A stretch of DNA of 64,000 nt from Daphnia carinata (Eukaryota > Arthropoda > Branchiopoda > Diplostraca > Daphniidae), in assembly GCF_022539665.2 (NCBI RefSeq), contig NC_081337.1, positions 1,046,239 to 1,110,238 on the forward strand. The letters run 5' to 3'. Below, piece after piece: positions 1-11,300 of the stretch. The position numbers and the translations under genes were made by a program. A model generated the notes under the pieces. That model was not told the origin of the DNA, made no database searches, and saw only the letters and a program-made list of their open reading frames with translations. The first letter of the stretch is position 1. Each line of letters begins with the position of its first letter.

Positions 1-68
1 TTTCTAATATAGTTATTCATTTAGAATTTGATATCCATAACAAGATTAAAAACGAAGTTATTAATAGA

Positions 69-3000
69 ATGTCATTCTTGCGTGGTTCTTCTAATTACGT
101 CTGGTGTACGACAAGTGTACTGGGGAAGGGAGCAACAGGTGCTGTATTCCAAGGAGTGAACAAGGTATTTCAATTATTGTATAAGCAATTTCTTAAAAAC
201 GGCTGTTAAATGATAACTACATAGCATACTGGTGAAGCTGTTGCTGTGAAAACATTTAATCAACTAAGTCACATGAGACCACATGAAGTTCAAATGAGAG
301 AATTTGAAGTACTAAAGAAGGTCAAACATGAAAATATTGTGAAATTGTTAGCAATTGAAGAAGAACAAGATGGGAAAGGGAAGGTTATAGTAATGGAATT
401 GTGTACAGGTGGTAGTCTTTTTAATATATTGGATGACCCTGAAAATAGTGATGGACTGAATGAAGATGAATTCCTGGCTGTTCTGGAACACTTAAGTAGC
501 AATTCGCTTTGAAGTTACATACCTTTTTAAGATAACATTAATAAAAAATTTTTCTTGTTGATTATGCGAATAGCTGCTGGAATGAAACACTTGAGGGATA
601 ATAACCTAGTCCATCGTGATCTGAAACCTGGCAACATAATGAAGTTTGTTGCACTGGATGGAAGCACAGTATATAAGTTAACTGACTTTGGGGCTGCAAG
701 AGAACTTGAAGATGGTCAGCAATTTGTTTCTTTATATGGAACTGAGGAATATTTGGTATAAAGACAAGGGAGAAAAAGGACGCCAACAAAAAGCAAGCAA
801 TAAAATTTTTCTGATATTATTTATGTTTTTTGCTACTTAGCATCCTGACATGTATGAACGAGCTGTGTTAAGGAAACCTGTAGGTAAAACATTTGGTGCA
901 ACTGTGGACCTTTGGTCAATAGGTATGCTCTTATTTGCTGTTTTATATTACATATTTAAAAACAAAACAACTTTTGCTTATGATTTAAATTTTTTATTGT
1001 TCATATGTGGTCAAACTAGGCGTCACGCTCTATCACGTTGCAACAGGAAATTTACCGTTTCGTCCATTTGGTGGAAGAAGAAATAAAGAGACCATGTATT
1101 ATATCACTGCCAAAAAAATGCCAGGTGTTATTTCTGGAGTTCAAAACTCGGAGGCATGCTAGTTTACTGTATTCGAATTGAATTCTTTTGTTATAATTTT
1201 TAAAAGTTTACTTGTATTTAGAACGGAGAGATCATTTGGTCGTGTGAATTGCCGGACACGTGCCTTTTGAGTGTGTATGATAAACTTTTTAATCAGCAAT
1301 CCGAATAATGCTATCGATAATAACAAATGTACACGTATTAGGGGATTGAAAAAAATTGTCACACCCCTTTTTGCTGGCCTTTTGGGTGGTGAAATGAACT
1401 TCGATCGTTTTTTTCAGGAAGTCACAGCAATTGTAATTTCAATCTGTTTAGGTAATGTAAGTGAAATAGTATAATCATTTTTTTTATTCTCTTTAAAGAC
1501 CACTAGAAAACCAGTTCATTTTTTCCACGTTAACGCCCTTCACTCCATAAGGGTATACCTGGTACCAACTGATTGGTAAGAATCAAGACGAAAGCTCTTG
1601 TCTGTATTTAAACCTCCAGCTTTTTTAAATTATATCAAAAGTTATTGCTAATCCTGTAATCTGAACTTTTTCTTGATTTTCATTTGGCTTAATTACTTTT
1701 TGAACATACAGCTCCGAAGCTGGCAGACTGATAGAGGAGCAAACTGGAATGGCTCGAACAAGTCAGTTAATTCTCTCCAAAACTGCTCAGTGGACGGAAC
1801 AAGAAAAATTTCCATTGTCTAGCAGTGGAAATCCGTTGTTTATCTTCAACCGGGAAAACAACAACATTGTTTATCTGAAAGATGGCGGATCACGTAATTT
1901 GTTATTTTTTTTTTTTCGGGGAGGACGGGGGGGGGGGGTAGAGGTTTGAAAGGAAATAATATAGTGTCCGTGGTTTCTAATGAAATTCAATTTTGATACA
2001 GAAAAATGCCCTCCTTTTTCGTCCACTGTATCTGTGGAAACAGACGCTTCAACAGCGAAGCAATGCTGCAGTGTGGGTTATGGCATCAAGCGGCGAATAG
2101 AAGAAGCCACCGGTTCTTACAATCTGATGCATGTTGCCGTCGAAGCATTGACGTATTACACATAATCATGTTGTACTCGTTAAGTTATAATTTTGTTTTC
2201 AATCGTTCTTTAGGAACTGGTTAGTTAATCAGCTTCAGTCTCTTTTGCGTCAAAACGCTCATTGCGAGGAACAACTCTTGGCTTGGAATCGTCAGTTACA
2301 CCTTTGGCAGAAATTCCATGTTATTATCAAGGATATGGCTCGCCTGCTTCCGGGTGAAGAGATTACGAGCTCGAATTCGCTAGAAAGTTTTTTACAGCTT
2401 TCCAGATCACATTATAGCGATGTATCTAATCAAATGGCATCTGTTACTCCAAGTGTAAAACAGCTTTGTCAACGAGTGATCCGAGATGAAAGCTTGGCCA
2501 AGGAATGGGCAAGCACCAATCGAGCAATTGGCGTCATTAGTGGCGTTTGTGGAAAATCATCAACTTATGTAACTCGCCTGAAAGACTCATGGCAACACCT
2601 GCTTCGTGATAGAGCTGCTAGAGGTAAAATCTTAATATCAGATTACCTTTTTGCCCACTCTTATCTATTCTGTTACTTATTTTACAGTTTTAACATACAA
2701 TGATGAGCAGTTTCATTTATTAGAACGTATTAAAATGACAGAAACATTCAAAAGTCTTGAATCGCTATTTACGGCAGAATGCGTTCCTGTGGTGACAAAT
2801 ACCGCTGATTTGCTTGCTGACTGGTATAAGTATGGCATCACTTGTTCTCTTCATTTTTTGTGTGCACATTTGAATTTTTTAATGTTATTTATAGAATGGC
2901 ACAAGCAATAATTCTTCAAACTGAAATACTGGCAAAAGACGTGTCAGCGGTCGATGCCCTTTGGGTTGACACGTTAAAGAATCAGGAGCGGTTTCAAGTT

Positions 3001-3304
3001 TCCTATTCCAATAAAATTCACGAACTTTTTGAAGCAGTGAAAAGAAGGCAAACTTTTTCAACAGGGGAAATTATGTCCCTTGAACCAAAAGGGAATGCGG
3101 GAGTTTCCGACTACAAGCACAATAGGAACGTCAATAATGGGTTAGTGTGTTAGCTATTATACTTATATTTACAAATCTAATTTCTAAATTTTTAGACTGA
3201 AAAAACTACAAGCAGTTCATCTCGAGGTGGCTAAACTTATTGAAGAAAATATGCACATGGTTTCAAGAGTAGAGCAAATGGTAGATGTTCAGAAACCCAA
3301 ATAA
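69..3304 (+). CDS. TBK1: TBK1 / IKK-epsilon-like serine/threonine kinase, 14 exons
   Basis: IKK-related kinase that in animals phosphorylates innate-immunity and autophagy adaptors in the cytoplasm. Exons: 69-164, 225-495, 574-755, 841-922, 1020-1153, 1222-1274, 1342-1432, 1499-1575, 1712-1893, 2002-2152, 2214-2623, 2688-2829, 2895-3140, 3196-3304. Joined they give 741 residues, close to the roughly 730 usual for the family. Visible are the glycine loop (GKGATGAVF), the lysine in [16 protein letters not shown] in [12 protein letters not shown], and an activation loop [13 protein letters not shown] with the serine equivalent to human Ser172. A ubiquitin-like region and a long coiled-coil scaffold region follow. 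The ATG at 69 gives the short N-terminus ([12 protein letters not shown]) expected before the kinase domain. All splice sites are GT-AG except intron 5 (1154-1221), which begins with GC. Identity is very secure; exons 7-9 were placed partly by length agreement with the family. Confidence 0.93.
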
Positions 3305-5082
3305 AATGAATTCTTAAAATATTTCTCGCAGAAGTAGTACCATATTATCAATCAAACTCCCTGTAAGGCACTGTAGAGTTAATGATGCTATGATAAATCT
3401 AAATTACTAAAACACTATCTTTCCAGATGAAATTAGAACAGTATTTTTTTTTAAATCCCCTCGAGACGAACGCGTAACTAGCGTTCTGAATAAGTAATAT
3501 TTAACTGATTGGCAAACATTGTTGTACTACGCCAGTTCAGGTACATTAGCTAATTAATAATAGTAAGAATAATGAACTAACATTCGTAGAATTCTAACCC
3601 GAGGTTGAAGCAAATGTGGGAACTTGAAAATATTGTGGCAATGAAGCCAATCCTAGACACCCAGGAAAACTGTAAACATAAAATTTAGCGAGGGTAGCGC
3701 GGTAAAGGTAAATCTAAACGTAAAATAGAGATTTTACTATAGACATAAAATACCCTCCCTTAGTGTCGAAACACCCACCACTTTCAGAACTTTTTAACAC
3801 GGGATATTACGTCGGTGGGTATCTTACGCGGACGAATAAACGGGGGAGAGGGGGGGAATAATCGGCGCATAGTTATAAAAATTTGGCCTATACTTATTCT
3901 AAGAACAGGGTATTTGCTACACTTTTTTAAAATTTTTATTACCAATGGTTGTTGAGTAGCATGCTAGTCAACAAACATCGGAACACCGCGTTCGGCAACA
4001 CGGTGACCTATGGAATAACCATACAATTTAAAAAATTATTTACTTATGTAAGGAATATTTTTAAAACGCAATTTTGTAAACTATTCGATGGAACACCCTT
4101 TAAATATTCCATCCCCCGATAAATCATTTCAATTAAATCAACATAGTGTGTTAGGAATTTTTTAAATTGGTGACGAACAAGCATTTTATCGCAAAAAATA
4201 ATTTTTCCTGTTGCCGACAGTGGCACTAGCAACGAAATTCAGCAAAAGAAAGATAAAGCACTATACGTGTTCGATTCCCCTGCCCAAGTTCGACAGAAGC
4301 GGGTAAATTTAATGGAGAAATTCATGACCATCATATCAGAAACTCATCATCATTTTATTATTTAAAAACTAACACAATGTCCGAACGCGGGTCCCAACTT
4401 TCTAAATTTTTGTTGTTTTCCCGCTCCTCCCAGTATTATATAAATTAAAAATAATGATTATCGTGGAAACTACAAAACCAAATTACAGACATTTTACAGA
4501 AACGGGTAGCTCTCATCAAGAGCTATCTGTAAAATAAAAAAGCAACTGCAATATCATTCATTCTCAAAATTTTTAGTTTATGATAAATTATTCTATTAAT
4601 TTTACAGAAATAGAAAGCGCTCATCAAGAGCGATCCACCCGTAGAAAAAAAAAATTATTTTGAGCTTATAGTTTTATCAATTCGAAATATTTCAATTTCA
4701 TTTAATACAAGGAGAAGGGGATTGTCTGAAAACCGATGAACCGCATCGACCTATCCGAAAAATGATTCATCGATTACTGCACCGAAATCTTGGGGCTTTT
4801 GTTTGGGAATTGTTTTTGCTTTGTGAATGATAAAACCAAATTATTCCATTTCTCTTAAGACAAGCAATATCACAATGTAATTTAAAATGTAAACCTAATT
4901 ATTTATGATTAAAATTACGCATTGAGGCGTGTGTAACTATACCGGGAATCGCTGAAGCAATAGTATCGACAATGTACATAAATGTAAATAAAAGCCAGCA
5001 GTTCAAACCTCCTCATCTCTAGTGAGTAGAGTTCTGACTGTGGCTTGTAATTGTGTAATTGTATAACATGGCTTTGTAAATT
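3305..5082. other. Intergenic, TBK1 3' flank
   Basis: AT-rich sequence with stops in all frames. I see no gene. The only structured item is the pair of small hairpins annotated at 4492-4645. Confidence 0.6.
4492..4645. repeat. Two related small hairpins
   Basis: 4492-4534 is an imperfect palindrome: TTTTACAG pairs with CTGTAAAA, and inside it TAGCTCT pairs with AGAGCTA around a CATCA loop. A second copy at about 4600-4645 keeps TTTACAG and the core CTCATCAAGAGC, with CGCTC/GAGCG as stem. The shared core suggests duplicated remnants of one element. I recognise no family. Confidence 0.5.
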
Positions 5083-5434
5083 GTATAATGAAATAGTACG
5101 GTATCTCCCGTTCAATCTTTACAAGCGTTGAAAACCATTTCGTATTAAAAATTAAATTTAGCAAATTATTCCCATTATATCAATAACGTTTGATAGAAAA
5201 TGCATGCAAGTTGATCCCTTACAAAACAGTATTTTGCATTTTTATACATCAGAAATGTGTCCATAAATGCAGACCTTATATAAAATTTATACACATAATT
5301 ATTTATACATTATTTATATACACATACTTTATATCAGAAATGATAAAACGGACTAATGCGATAACAAGAATAATTAAATTTGATGTCACGAAATTACCAA
5401 AATACATTTTGATTGTAAGATCTTGTACTTAAAA

Positions 5435-5506
5435 GGGTGTTGTAACTCAGAGCTAGAGTGTTTGCTGTGCATGTGATTAGTCTGGAGTTCAATCCGTCGC
5501 AATCTA
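5435..5506 (+). pseudogene. Degenerate tRNA-Ala-like sequence
   Basis: Aligned with the better copy at 6262, this keeps the D-arm text TAACTCAGAG, an anticodon loop TGTGCAT that would read TGC (Ala), and the T-loop text AGTTCAATCC. The T-stem and acceptor stem no longer pair well. Probably a dead tRNA gene or a tRNA-derived repeat head. Confidence 0.45.
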
Positions 5507-5835
5507 AACATAGTTTGAAGGGTACATTTACAAATGTAAAGCAAATTTATCTAAATTATTGTATAAATTTTCGATCGGTAGCAATTAAATTCAAAACGCA
5601 CCCACTTTAATAACGATCTTGAAGTGCTACATTCGATTTAAAATTGTAATTACCGATTGCACTATTACACATTCGAAATTTTACCATATATGCACACACT
5701 ACATTGAAAATAAATATAGTAGCATACTACAATATTTCTTTTGAATCGGTGAACAAACAGTAATTAGGATGATTGCAATTTTCGCTGAAATCTAAGGAAA
5801 TTCGTTCTCGTCTGTCTAAATTATAGCAATTTATT

Positions 5836-5899
5836 GAGTTGTTAGTCAAGGGTTCGGATTGCATAGGATCAGACCAGAGTTCATATCTCTGCAACTCCA
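5836..5899 (+). pseudogene. Remnant of a tRNA-Ala-like sequence
   Basis: Only the 3' half is clear: a T-arm CAGAG-TTCATAT-CTCTG that pairs perfectly, followed by CAACTCCA, very like the tRNA-Ala copy at 6262. An ATTGCAT stretch could be the old anticodon loop. The D-arm is not recognisable. Confidence 0.3.
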
Positions 5900-6261
5900 A
5901 CAAATAATTTTTATAACAATAATATAAAAGCAACTTATATAATGAAGTATCCTCGGTTTTCCCGGACTAATTTTAGAAGCATTGAAAATGATTTCTTAGT
6001 AAAAATTAAAATTAGCAGATTCTACCAATAAAGTCAATAACGTTTGACAGGGACTACATCCATACTGATCCCTAACAGAACAATATTTTTCACTACGCAT
6101 ACACTAGAAATGTGTCCAAAACGCAGACCTCGCATAAATTTTAATATAATTGATATCCGAAAATGACAAAATGAGCTAACGCGACAATAGTAACAAAAAT
6201 AATTAAATGTGATATTATAAAACGACAAAAACCCTTTTGTTTTCAGTAAACGATTTTAGCA

Positions 6262-6333
6262 GGGGTAGTAACTCAGAGGTAGAGTGTTCGCTTCGCATGT
6301 GAGAAGTCCGGAGTTCAATCCTCCGCAGCTCCA
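6262..6333 (+). tRNA. tRNA-Ala (anticodon CGC), possibly functional
   Basis: A 72-nt cloverleaf can be drawn. The acceptor GGGGTAG pairs with CAGCTCC and includes the G3:U70 wobble that marks alanine tRNAs, with one A:A mismatch at pair 6. D-stem is ACTC/GAGT. Anticodon stem TTCGC/GTGAG carries loop TTCGCAT (anticodon CGC at 6294-6296). The variable loop has five bases, and the T-stem CGGAG/CTCCG closes loop TTCAATC, followed by discriminator A. Base 10 is A instead of the usual G, which weakens the internal promoter A box. The B box text GTTCAATCC is acceptable. It sits inside the repeat array, so it may be a live gene, a recent pseudogene or a SINE head. Confidence 0.55.
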
Positions 6334-6603
6334 GGCATAATTTAATTGTTAAAGACTTAACGACGATAATTTAAACTTAATTTTTTAAATATTTTAAAAT
6401 TTTAATTTAAGCTTCTACCTTCACCAATGTATAAATTTATATCTGTTTGTAGTTTGTATAATGAAATAGTACGAATTTTCCCCGTCCTATTTTTAGAAGC
6501 GTGGAAAATCATTTTCTAGTAAAAATAGCATATTATTCCAACAATGTCAATGACGTTTAATAGAGACTAGATCCAAGTTGATCCAACGAAACATTATTTT
6601 GCA

Positions 6604-7060
6604 GTGTACTGTCGAATAAGAAAAAACTTGATTCGTTTGTAAACGAATACGAATAAGCAATGTAAACGAATACGAATAACGAATAAAATTTCGAATAGAA
6701 TAACGCAAAAAATCGAATATTTTATTCGTTATTCGTCGAATAAAAATGTCCTTATTCGTATTCGTTATTCTTATTCGTTGTAAATTCGTATTGTATAATT
6801 TCGAATACAATTTCGAATAAGTAATATTTTCGTACAACAGAAAGTCTTGTTTTGATTGCTGTCCTGTTTTTTTTTCTGAATGTGGCTTAATGCCATTTTT
6901 ATTCGATATTTGATTCGAAAATTTATTCGTTATTCGAGATTATACGTATTCGCGAATAAAACTTCCAATTTTATTCGTTATTCGTTATTCGTATTCGTTT
7001 ACATTGCTTATACGTATTCGTTTACAAACGAATCAAGTTTTTTCTTATTCGACAGTACAC
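6604..7060. mobile_element. Foldback / MITE-like element with long terminal inverted repeats
   Basis: The two ends are inverted copies over at least about 79 bp with a single mismatch, starting GTGTACTGTCGAATAAG and ending with its complement. The flanks repeat TGCA on both sides (6600-6603 and 7061-7064), a probable 4-bp target duplication, although TGCA is itself palindromic. The interior is built from variants of ATTCGTT and CGAATAA and holds no gene. It interrupts the third copy of the tRNA-Ala repeat. Superfamily not assigned. Confidence 0.75.
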
Positions 7061-7225
7061 TGCATATTTTTCCCTTTCTATGTTTTCTTTACATGTGTGG
7101 CGATCTTACTCTCCCCTTTTGGCAGTTTGTTTATGTTGTCTGGGGACTAATGGCTGTCAAGTGGCTCAATATTGTAAATGTCAGTTTTTGGGCTACAATA
7201 CCCGAAATTGTGTCGCAAGGAAATA

Positions 7226-7375
7226 AGCATTTTGATGGAAGGGTTCGGGCCTTGGTGTAATGGCAAGCAGGTCTTTTCTTTTCTTCAGTTTTGAGGGGTA
7301 AGAAATGGATTTTTTTAGTTAATATAGAAATCACGCTTGGAGGAGTCGTTTCAATTTTCAATCGTCAAATCTTGC
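7226..7375 (+). repeat. Dispersed repeat, copy 1
   Basis: About 150 bp resembling 14064-14213 at roughly 80% by eye. Shared text includes CATTTTGAT, GGCCTTGGTGTAATGGCAAGC, GTTTTGAGG, GTAAGAAA and GGAGGAGTCGT. It lies directly before the BEL/Pao remnant. GGTGTAATGG resembles a tRNA A box, but no matching B box is seen. Confidence 0.55.
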
Positions 7376-7409
7376 AAAAGGGCCACGAAAATCAGCATTG
7401 ATTGCTTCG

Positions 7410-7633
7410 TCACCGATCGAATATTAAGGACCATCGTCGTGGAAGTGGCAACTCTTTTAAACGCCCGGCCGTTTACACACCTCAGTATGGATCCAGAAGA
7501 CCCGGATCCTTTAACGCCAAATCACCGATCGAATATTAAGGACCGTCGTCGCGGAGGTGGCAACTCTTTTAAACGCACGGCCGTTTACACACCTCAGTAT
7601 GGACCCAGAAGACCCGGATCCTTTAACGCCAAA
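7410..7633 (+). repeat. 112-bp direct tandem duplication inside the BEL/Pao remnant
   Basis: 7410-7521 and 7522-7633 are two copies of the same 112-bp stretch, starting TCACCGATCG and ending before TCAC, with only a few substitutions between them. The duplication covers the conserved part of the BEL/Pao integrase tail. Confidence 0.85.
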
Positions 7634-7951
7634 TCACTTCTTGTACGGTGGAGCTCGACCGAACCTGCCCGTTCAGGTGTCAGACGTGGAAAATGTGTAC
7701 GTTATCACAAAACAATTCTTACAAGTCACGCTATCCTCCAACATTTCTGGAATAGGTGGCTACGTGAATACGTTCCCCACCTGACAGAAAGAAGAAAAAT
7801 AGACCAAACGTCACCGTGGAAGATTTGGTGCTTGTTATCGAGCCAAATACTTTACGTGGACATTGGCCGTTAGGCAGAGTGCTCGAATTTATTCTCAGCC
7901 CTACTGAAAATGTTGTTTGCGTAGTGAAAGTAAAACTTAGTGACTACCCGC
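7410..7951 (+). pseudogene. BEL/Pao retrotransposon integrase C-terminal remnant, upstream part
   Basis: Conceptual translation in shifting frames gives phrases typical of the end of BEL/Pao polyproteins: LLNARPFTHLS, DPLTPNHFLYGG, FWNRWLREYVPHL, and a GHWPLGRV-type block. Several frame changes and the 112-bp duplication show it is dead. It stops at the insertion point of the minus-strand Gypsy element and resumes at 12768. Confidence 0.75.
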
Positions 7952-8122
7952 TGTAATGTCCTGTGTTATATCAATCCAACAACTAGTCGGATGCCAATGA
8001 TTCAATTTAGATTAGGCGGATAGGTTGTGACCATGCTCCTTGGCTGGCTATCACGTACTGTATTCGTCTCTAGTCCCCCCACATAGCAACAGCGCTATCT
8101 GGTGGCTGTATCAAACATTACA
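7952..8122 (-). repeat. 3' LTR of the minus-strand Gypsy element
   Basis: 171 bp, bounded by TGTAATG and CATTACA. Compared with the other LTR it differs by A/G in the AACAACTAG region and by G/T in ATTCGTCTC. Confidence 0.93.
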
Positions 8123-8338
8123 TCACATCCAACCTTTAACAAATGAAAACACAAAGAAAAAGGACACATACTCTGTATCACATGGATGGATGACCAAAAT
8201 TTCTAGGTTGACTGCGTTACGAGGGTAGCACTGAGTTGCAAGAATAGTCATACATTACGACAAGAAAAAAATTGTGATACGAAATTTGACAACAGGTAGA
8301 GAACACAGCTACATGAGCGAATCAATGGTTTTCGGTTG

Positions 8339-11300
8339 CTAGTTGACTTCGTAATCTTCGAATCTCTTCGGGAGGTTACAGTTGCGTCTGGGGCGACCGG
8401 TTGGCCTTTGGTGACCGATGTGTTCTCCTGGATCTGGAGTGTTGGAGTCAACAGGGCTTTCCGGTTCTGTTCTCTCCCTGTCGTTGCTCGGCACATTTCC
8501 TAAAAGATTTTCGTTATGCTGATTTTGCTGATCAAGTTCTTCGTCTTCTTCGGGGTTGCAATGAACGTCTGGGCTTCCGACTGTTCCGGTTACTTCTTTG
8601 AAGTAAAAAATGTTTCGAGTGACTGTGTGGGTCCCGCGGCTTGCTGTGATCATGTTCCCTTTGACAGCGACTACAGTGTAGATTTCCGGATGGAAGGGAG
8701 GGTCAATCTTGTTGCGGACGCTGTCTTTTCGGAGAAGAACCTTGTCGCCTAAGTTGAATACACGGAGTTGAGCGTGCTTGTCTGCGTGTTTTTTCATGTT
8801 CGCTTTTTGTTGGGCGTCTTTCAGGCGGATTTTGTCGTCTGTTGCGTTAGAGTTGGTGAATTCTGGAATCCGTGTTCTTAGCGGCCGGCCAAATAACGCG
8901 GTTGCAGGTGGTACTCCTGTTGTTGAGTGGGGTGTTGCCCGATAGTTTAAAAGGAATGTAGAGATGTTCTCTTTCCATGACAGATCTTCGCCGGCCAAAC
9001 ACCGGATTGTTTTCTACAGGGTCTTCATAAAACGTTCGACGCCACCGTTAGCTTGTGGCCACAGAGGGGTGACTTTGCGATGTTGAAAGTTGAATTCCTC
9101 CGCGAAGTCTTTCATATTCTTGCTCGAGAATGGTGGACCGTTGTCACTTTTGAGTGTTGTTGGGATGCCAAACTGGCGAAAACCTCTTTCAATCTGGGGA
9201 TTACGACGTTCGCCGATGTGCTGGAGACTTTTTGTATGACCGGGTAACGTGAGTAATCGTCATAGATTACAAGAAGATAATTGTTATCGGGCAATTGTGC
9301 AAAATCCACGCTGATCTCGGTCCATGGCCTGGACGGGAGCTGTGACATCAGCAGAGGTTCAGGTCGCACAGTTGGGTTAGCTGCCATGCATGGGATGCAA
9401 GAGCTAATCCTTATTTCGACCAGCTTGTCTATTCCAGGGAACCACACTTTTTCTCTGATCAGGCTTTTCGTCTTCCCAATTCCCGGATGACATTGGTGCG
9501 CTGTCTTTATTACGCGATCAGTGAGCTCTTGGGGAATGACCAGCTTCGAACCCTTAAGCAGTAGTAGACCTTCAGTGGATTGTACTCGTGACAGTTGGTT
9601 CAGGACAAGTTTGAATGCTCTGACGCGCTCGGACTCACCAGGCGTTAGGTTTTCTTGTTTGGTGTCACGTTTGCGATCAAGTATTTTAGCTATGGCCTGG
9701 ATCGCTTTGTCTCGTGCGGTAGCTTCTGCCACTTCCTTGATGGTAACGGCTTTTGGTGCTGACGTCATTGCGATGTGGTTGACATAGTTCTCAGCGATTA
9801 CTTCTTCTCTTGACGGGGTCCTGTTCTGATGGGCTGGATGGCGTGAGATGAAGTCAGCCGGGTTGTTCTTACCGGGTTGATACTTGACTTCAAACTCGTA
9901 TTGCTGAAGCTTGAGTAACCATCTTTCAATTCGGGCTGGAGGTTGAATCAACGGTTTGTTGAAAATGGTTTCCAGTGGCTTATGGTCCGTTATTACTGAG
10001 CACTTGGTACCTATGAGATACAAATGAAAATGCAGTATTGCCCAGGTGATTGCGAGAGCTTCGCGCTCTGTTTGGGAGTAGCGAGATTCGACGTCGGTTA
10101 AACGTCTGCTGGCGAACGCGACTGGGGTTTGACTGGCGTCTTTTGATGTTTGCGCTAGGATCGCACCAAGCCCGGTTGGGCTGGCGTCAACAATTAAAGA
10201 AGTCGATTTTTTTACGTCGTAGTACGCTAGCGTTACTGCATTCTTTAGACGGTTCTTGAGCTCCTGAAATGCTGTTTGTTCTTTGGTACTCCATGCCCAT
10301 TCGGTTTTCTTGTGGGTGAGTTTTCTCAAAGGTTCACTGATGCTTGCAGCGTCCGCTATGAACCTACTGCAGAATGTAATCATGCCGAGGAAACTTGATA
10401 CCTCGTCCGGTCCAGATGGAGGGGCGGCTTCGTCGATAGCCTGAACCTTGGCTTTGTCAGGGGCGATCCCGTCTTCGCTAAAGTGAAGACCAAAATACGT
10501 GACTTCCCTGTTCCCGAACTCACATTTTCCAAAGTTGAGGGTGAGGTTGCGCTCCTGGAGCCTTCGTAGCACTTTCCGAAGATTCTGGTCATGTTCACCT
10601 CTGGATCTTCCGGTCACGAGTATGTCATCGCTGCGGTTGACGACACCGGGAATGCCACTAATTATTTGCCTTATGACATCGTCGAAGATTTCTGCGGCGC
10701 AGTTTATGCCAAAGTTAAGTCTCTTGTAGCGGAACAGTCCACGATGGCTAGCGAAAGTTGTGATGAAACGAGATTCCGGCATGAGCTCTAACTGATGGTA
10801 ACCTTGGTTCATGTCGAGCTTTGAAAAGAATTTGGCTCCATTTAAATCGACCACGAGGTCTTCGATGGTGGGAATGACGTGGCGGGTGCGCATTATTGCC
10901 TTGTTTGGAGCACGCATGTCTACGCACACACGAAACTTGCCGGGCTGCTTTGGTTTTGGAACCACAATACAGGGTGATACCCATGGGGTTGGACCTTCCG
11001 TAACTGGTTCGATGATATCTTCTTGCAAAAGCTTTTGAATCTCCTCCTCGACGGCTTTCCTGAGATGGAACCCAACACGCCGGTGTTTCTGCGTGACTGG
11101 AGGAACGGATGGCTCGATGTGTAGTTTCACGGTGCAATTCTTCATTTTGCCAGTGCCTTTGAAGAGTGAGATAAATTCGCATTTTAGCTGTTCGTATCTG
11201 GCTTGTGTATGAGTTGTGTTTATGATTTTGACGAGCTTCAGGTCTTTGGCAGTTTCACAACTCAGTAGGTTGTCGGCATTGTTCTCAGCGCTTACGTACA

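Larger units (their letters stand above)
5083..6600 (+). repeat. Tandem repeats carrying tRNA-Ala-like sequences
   Basis: Three copies of one diverged sequence begin with GTATAATGAA or TATAATGAA at 5083, 5937 and 6455. Shared landmarks are AACGTTTGA or GACGTTTAA, a TTGATCC or CTGATCC block, and GAAATGTGTCCA followed by GCAGACCT. Copies one and two each end about 325-350 bp later in a tRNA-Ala-like sequence (5435 and 6262). Copy three is cut by the foldback element at 6604. Spacing is uneven (854 and 518 bp), so there have been insertions or deletions. Divergence is substantial, so the array is old. Confidence 0.7.

Noticed and set aside
1222..1362. Frameshift in TBK1
   Set aside because: The apparent frame change is explained by a 67-bp intron (1275-1341, GTATGA...TTAG) that restores the family alignment exactly.
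4492..4534. Hammerhead ribozyme
   Set aside because: The TGATGAG text on the minus strand lacks the preceding C in the right place, and the partner GAAA box is missing.
7246..7275. tRNA gene at GGTGTAATGGCAAGC
   Set aside because: A-box-like text only; no T-arm, no acceptor pairing. Kept as part of a dispersed repeat.
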